Source: Petrosia ficiformis
Taxonomy: Eukaryota; Porifera; Demospongiae; Haplosclerida; Petrosiidae
Direction: 5' to 3'
Length of the DNA: 64,000 nucleotides
NCBI GenBank assembly: GCA_947044365.1
Contig: OX345636.1
Location: 22,105,466-22,169,465 of the forward strand
Shown: in pieces, positions 61,801-64,000 of the stretch
Numbering within the stretch: the stretch's first letter is position 1
How the letters are laid out: each line of letters begins with the position of its first letter
Program-made: the position numbers and the translations under genes
Notes under the pieces: generated by a model
Told to the model about the DNA's origin: nothing
Seen by the model: only the letters and a program-made list of their open reading frames with translations
The model's database searches: none

Positions 61801-63934
61801 TTGAAAGTATCAAGTTAGTGATCAGCTCAAGGGATATTGCTATTGCTGACTTACAGCATCAACTTGAAAATCAACAGCTCAATTCTTTGAAACTGCTACA
61901 ATCACATAATTCTACTACTGAAGGGATATTGGTATCAGGACATCAACACAAACATGTCAGTACATTATACATGTACCTTTCAATAACCTATTTCTTGTAA
62001 CCTTTTCTTTGTGTCTCTCTTGTCTCTCTCTCTCTGTCTCTCTCTCTGTCTCTCTCTCTCTCTGTCTGCCTGTCTCTCTGTCTCTCTGTCTCTCTGTCTC
62101 TCTGTCTCTTATGTATATACATACAATTGATATATTTTATTTTGTTACTTACATGTACATGTAGGTTGTTCCAGGTCGTGGTTTCTCTCGTCCACTTAGT
62201 GCCAGTTCAGCTGATTCTGCACGTCAATCGCGCTATATTATCACTGATCCTAACCACCCCAGGGTAAGTTACTAAGAACTGTATTTGCTAAACAATACTT
62301 CTGAGTAGATAATAAGTGAGCATTTAGTATCACAAAATTAGAGAACACACATATCATAGCAGGATACCCTGATCATAGAGTAAATGTATGTGTGTTCTTT
62401 ACAATGTAATACTGAATGCCCATTTATCATCGCACTGTTTCAAAACCAAGCATACATAATATATTGTATAATAAATTCATAGACATCAATAAAGTATGCT
62501 GTTGAGTTCTGCTACTATCCACAGACTAAACATATATGTATATGTGTGCATGTAAAAGCCTCAGAACACAAATTGTTTATCATGTTATCCTTTAATGTCC
62601 AACAGACCCATCACAATGTCATGAACATTATTATGTGTTTGATTTAGGGTAGGGTTAGAGGTAGGTAGGGTAGGGTTTGGTTCAATCAATATCAAAGTAA
62701 TCCTCAGTCACTATTATTATGATGAAATCTAGATTCAGGTGGTAGTACTGCAATGCAGATACTGGAAACTGCTGCATATTAGGCTAAGAAACTATGTGAT
62801 GGTTACATATGACTATGCAAACAAAACAATTAGTTCTGTTATGTACATTTCTGGATTCGCAAAGTCTTGAATCAAACTGAGAATGAACATAATTTTGCAA
62901 TACTAAAATCATCATTTCTAAGTACTTAATGTTAATACATTCCTTTCTCAGGTTATGAATAGAAATCAAGTCACATCTACTACTGATGGTGATTTTTTTA
63001 TTCGTCTTCCTACCTCAACTATTGGTGACAGCGTACTCAATCTGAATGACTCTGATGGTAACATGAGTGTGGGTACATACATGATTGGATTCCCTGTTGT
63101 CACAGATGATGAAGGTAGATCCCTGTCTATCGAATTGTGTCTGTCTGTCTGAATGTACATGTACATTTGATTCGGACCCTGCCAGCTGGGCTGCCTTGGT
63201 ACACATGTAGCTCAGTTGGTAGAGCATCTGTCTGGAGTACAGAGTGTTGTGGGTTCGAATCCCACCTGACGCAACTCTCATTTTCATTTTTCCATTGCCT
63301 CAGGTGTCTTTCTTTCTTTCTTTCTACATCTCCAATAACATCATGTATATACATGTACATGTACATGTATATATATATATATACAATGTATAAATTGTTA
63401 TGAAAATGTGTGCATGCATGAGACAAAGATAAGAATAGGTGACATTTGATATATACGTTATGTATATAGACAGAGCAGTGGTTGAGCTATTATTTGTTTG
63501 TAAATAAATGTATGACCTTCCATTTGAAGGTTATGGTTGTTTAAGATCACACATTGAAGGCATTTTATTAGATAAAATCATTAAAATATACACTGTTCCA
63601 AATATAAGCATTCCTATATGTCAGTCCTTGAAAAAACAAAGTGAGTTAAATTTGTGGTACTTACCTACCACTCAACTAAACTAAATTGACAGATCAACAA
63701 AAGCTACCATTATAGCTGACTGATTTCCTGCAACTAGTTATTAGAACTGTAATAACAATTCACCAGTCACACCCTCAAGTGCAATCATACCCAATTTCCA
63801 CGTATACTGTGACCAGAGAAAAACTTTGATTCCTGTTATTTTCAGATGGTAGTGAACACAATTCATCTTTGTCTAGTGTATCCTCTCAAGTGTGTAATAT
63901 CCATTGTTCTATGTTTGGTTTCACCAATCAATAA
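43712..63934 (+). CDS. Large coiled-coil protein, about 1,600 aa, not recognised; 21 exons
   Basis: Exons: 43712-43966, 46369-46446, 49663-49732, 50166-50293, 50972-51120, 51640-51832, 53366-53611, 53950-54058, 54595-55443, 56057-56538, 56973-57143, 57379-57579, 58227-59184, 59516-59648, 59876-59984, 60396-60594 (or end 60549), 60990-61078, 61800-61955, 62165-62263, 62952-63114 and 63846-63934. Frame is kept throughout. It starts MARRNKRPSSSNEKEL and has a short folded-looking segment EWEGSLVDEISREVV. A serine/proline-rich linker (about 112-177) is followed by long heptad coiled coils from about 190 to 1450, interrupted near 1030-1120 by a disordered patch. The tail (RGFSRPLSASSADSAR, FIRLPTSTIGDSVL) is non-helical. 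Such architecture suits a centrosomal, ciliary or Golgi scaffold, but no family motif settles it. The last exon reads to TAA at 63932, yet CAAGTGTGT at 63889 is a possible donor, so the gene may continue. It diverges from POLB. Confidence 0.75.
44117..44197. repeat. (TA)n microsatellite
   Basis: About 80 bp of nearly uninterrupted TA with a single AA break. A shorter run precedes it at 44035-44058. Confidence 0.95.
46014..46242. mobile_element. hAT-type MITE, copy 2
   Basis: It has the same ends as the copy at 8309 (TAGTGTTGTTTTAGTTAACT and AAAACAACACTA). The flanks ATGTGTAT and GTGTGTAT match at 7 of 8 positions, an 8-bp duplication. The body is 229 bp and made of AGTTAACTAAA-type words. 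A further fragment of the family lies at about 47070-47160. Confidence 0.85.
47480..49493. repeat. 79-bp minisatellite, about 25 copies, in intron 2 of the coiled-coil gene
   Basis: GGGTGGCTAG occurs at 47561, 47640, 47719 and so on to 49457, an exact 79-bp step 24 times (one copy reads AGGTGGCTAG). There is no indel across 1.9 kb. Each unit contains TACATGTACATGTAATAT, TATTCAATA and ACCAAAATGGGTGGC. Units differ only by point variants: ATATAG/ATATCG, CAATAC/CAATAT, GTGTTAC/GTATTAC/GTATTGC. The strict length and shared variants indicate recent spread by unequal exchange or replication. It has no coding potential. Confidence 0.95.
49852..49892. repeat. (TA)n microsatellite
   Basis: A TA run of about 40 bp lies between exons 3 and 4 of the coiled-coil gene and is followed by more broken TA-rich sequence up to 49955. 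Confidence 0.9.
49953..50060. mobile_element. Foldback MITE with TATAGGTTATGTCATG ends
   Basis: TATAGGTTATGTCATG at 49953-49968 and its exact inverse at 50045-50060 enclose further inverted blocks (TGATATATCAGG with CCTGATATAGCA). The centre GAGCCGGAGGGTGATG is GC-richer. The element is about 108 bp long and lies in the intron between exons 3 and 4 of the coiled-coil gene. Confidence 0.85.
50455..50475. repeat. Poly-G homopolymer (21 G)
   Basis: This is an uninterrupted run of G in the intron after exon 4, in sequence similar to the C-rich repeats near 52860 and 53180. The length may be inexact because of assembly error. Confidence 0.9.
52160..52655 (-). repeat. Dispersed repeat family, copy 2
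   Basis: In inverted orientation this matches the blocks of the copy at 33498-34050: GAGCTGGCTCTAAGCTTCCTGCCATG, ACCCTCGCCTGTGTAGGTGGAGTGG and the CACACACACA border. It lies in the intron after exon 6 of the coiled-coil gene. Confidence 0.65.
52850..53215. repeat. C-rich simple/dispersed repeats including an 18-C run
   Basis: GGCCCCTCCTGAAAATGG followed by GCCCCCTCCCCCCCTCGAG (about 52860-52910) and a second block ending in 18 consecutive C at 53183-53200, then TGAAATGTTTT, look like two copies of one C-rich repeat. Neither overlaps an exon. Confidence 0.65.
57820..57905. repeat. Dispersed repeat with TTTCATTGGCTTCTTGTACAAAG
   Basis: Similar segments (TTTCATTxxCTTxxxGTACAAA...GAATAGTGAG and TTTTGATCAAAATTATTT) recur near 24640-24690, 61245-61330 and 61640-61725. 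It is a short AT-rich intronic family of unknown class. Confidence 0.55.
60187..60243. repeat. (CATC)n microsatellite
   Basis: Tandem CATC units with two interruptions lie in the intron before exon 16 of the coiled-coil gene. Open frames of repeated Pro-Ser-Ile-His arise only from this repeat. Confidence 0.95.
62011..62109. repeat. (TCTC/TGTCTC)n microsatellite
   Basis: About 100 bp of pyrimidine-only CT with periodic TGTCTC lies upstream of the acceptor at 62164 of the coiled-coil gene. Confidence 0.95.
63170..63327 (+). mobile_element. tRNA-derived SINE
   Basis: It contains an A box TAGCTCAGTTGG and a B box GGTTCGAATCC spaced as in a tRNA gene. The anticodon stem TCTGT/ACAGA closes the loop CTGGAGT (anticodon position GGA), and a T stem GTGGG/CCCAC is intact. 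The acceptor is broken: CTGACGC has no partner 5' of the D arm, and the long variable arm expected of a serine tRNA is missing. It is followed by a short unrelated body and a (TTTC)n tail at about 63305-63325. This is the pattern of a SINE and not of a functional tRNA. It lies in the intron before the last exon of the coiled-coil gene. Confidence 0.8.
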
Positions 63935-64000
63935 TAATTGTTTTTATAATAACCAAATGTTTCGGTAGTTATACAACTACCTTCATCAGTGGTATAATAC

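Noticed and set aside
63200..63272. Functional tRNA gene (anticodon GGA)
   Set aside because: D, anticodon and T arms fold, but the 5' acceptor strand does not pair with CTGACGC and the long serine variable arm is missing.
63015..63287. Minus-strand ORF containing GGIRTHNTLYSRQ
   Set aside because: This is the reverse translation of the tRNA-like B box and T arm of the SINE, a well-known annotation artefact.

Overview
The window is nuclear DNA of an animal. It is AT-rich and intron-dense, full of small non-autonomous DNA transposons and microsatellites, and peppered with the palindromic word TACATGTA and its extension TACATGTACATGTA. Gene content is metazoan: a TNIP/ABIN-type ubiquitin-binding adaptor, the mitochondrial Rieske protein and DNA polymerase beta. 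Short intergenic spacers, many introns and the TACATGTA density suggest a sponge, probably a demosponge. That assignment is inference; nothing in the window proves it.

Layout. 1-6.9 kb holds no recognised host gene. It contains a 41-bp satellite with a 123-bp higher-order period, a scrambled Ty3/Gypsy pol remnant, a roughly 340-bp tandem array rich in the mutually complementary words GATGGAGTTC/GAACTCCATC, and a TTAA-flanked inverted-repeat element. 6.9-17.9 kb (minus) is a six-exon TNIP/ABIN-like gene with a UBAN-type motif. 18.36-18.59 kb (plus) is a possible 78-aa gene. 18.8-25.4 kb (minus) is a seven-exon gene encoding an N-terminal CARD-like death fold, coiled coils and a C-terminal CCHC zinc finger. 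25.8-30.9 kb (plus) is UQCRFS1 (three exons). 30.9-33.2 kb is intergenic with a decayed LINE. 33.2-43.6 kb (minus) is POLB, 13 exons and about 336 aa against 335 in human. 43.7-63.9 kb (plus) is a large gene of at least 21 exons for a coiled-coil protein of about 1,600 aa that I do not recognise; its 3' end may lie beyond the window.

How the genes relate. TNIP and the CARD/coiled-coil/zinc-finger gene are head-to-tail neighbours. Both have architectures seen in adaptors of NF-kB, TBK1 or autophagy signalling, so this may be a small innate-signalling cluster. Two gene pairs start head-to-head: POLB with the coiled-coil gene (ATGs 106 bp apart) and the CARD gene with UQCRFS1 (454 bp apart). A third possible pair, TNIP with the 78-aa ORF, has 489 bp between them and a CpG-rich patch.

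I reconstructed exons by hand from reading frame, GT/AG sites and phase. For POLB, UQCRFS1 and the CARD gene every junction keeps frame. TNIP does too if its first coding exon joins directly across a 6.9-kb intron. The coiled-coil gene has one donor with two in-frame options and an uncertain end. Much of the remaining sequence consists of intron-resident mobile elements (pogo, piggyBac-like, Harbinger-like, hAT, a tRNA-derived SINE, foldback elements) and a 79-bp minisatellite of about 25 copies.
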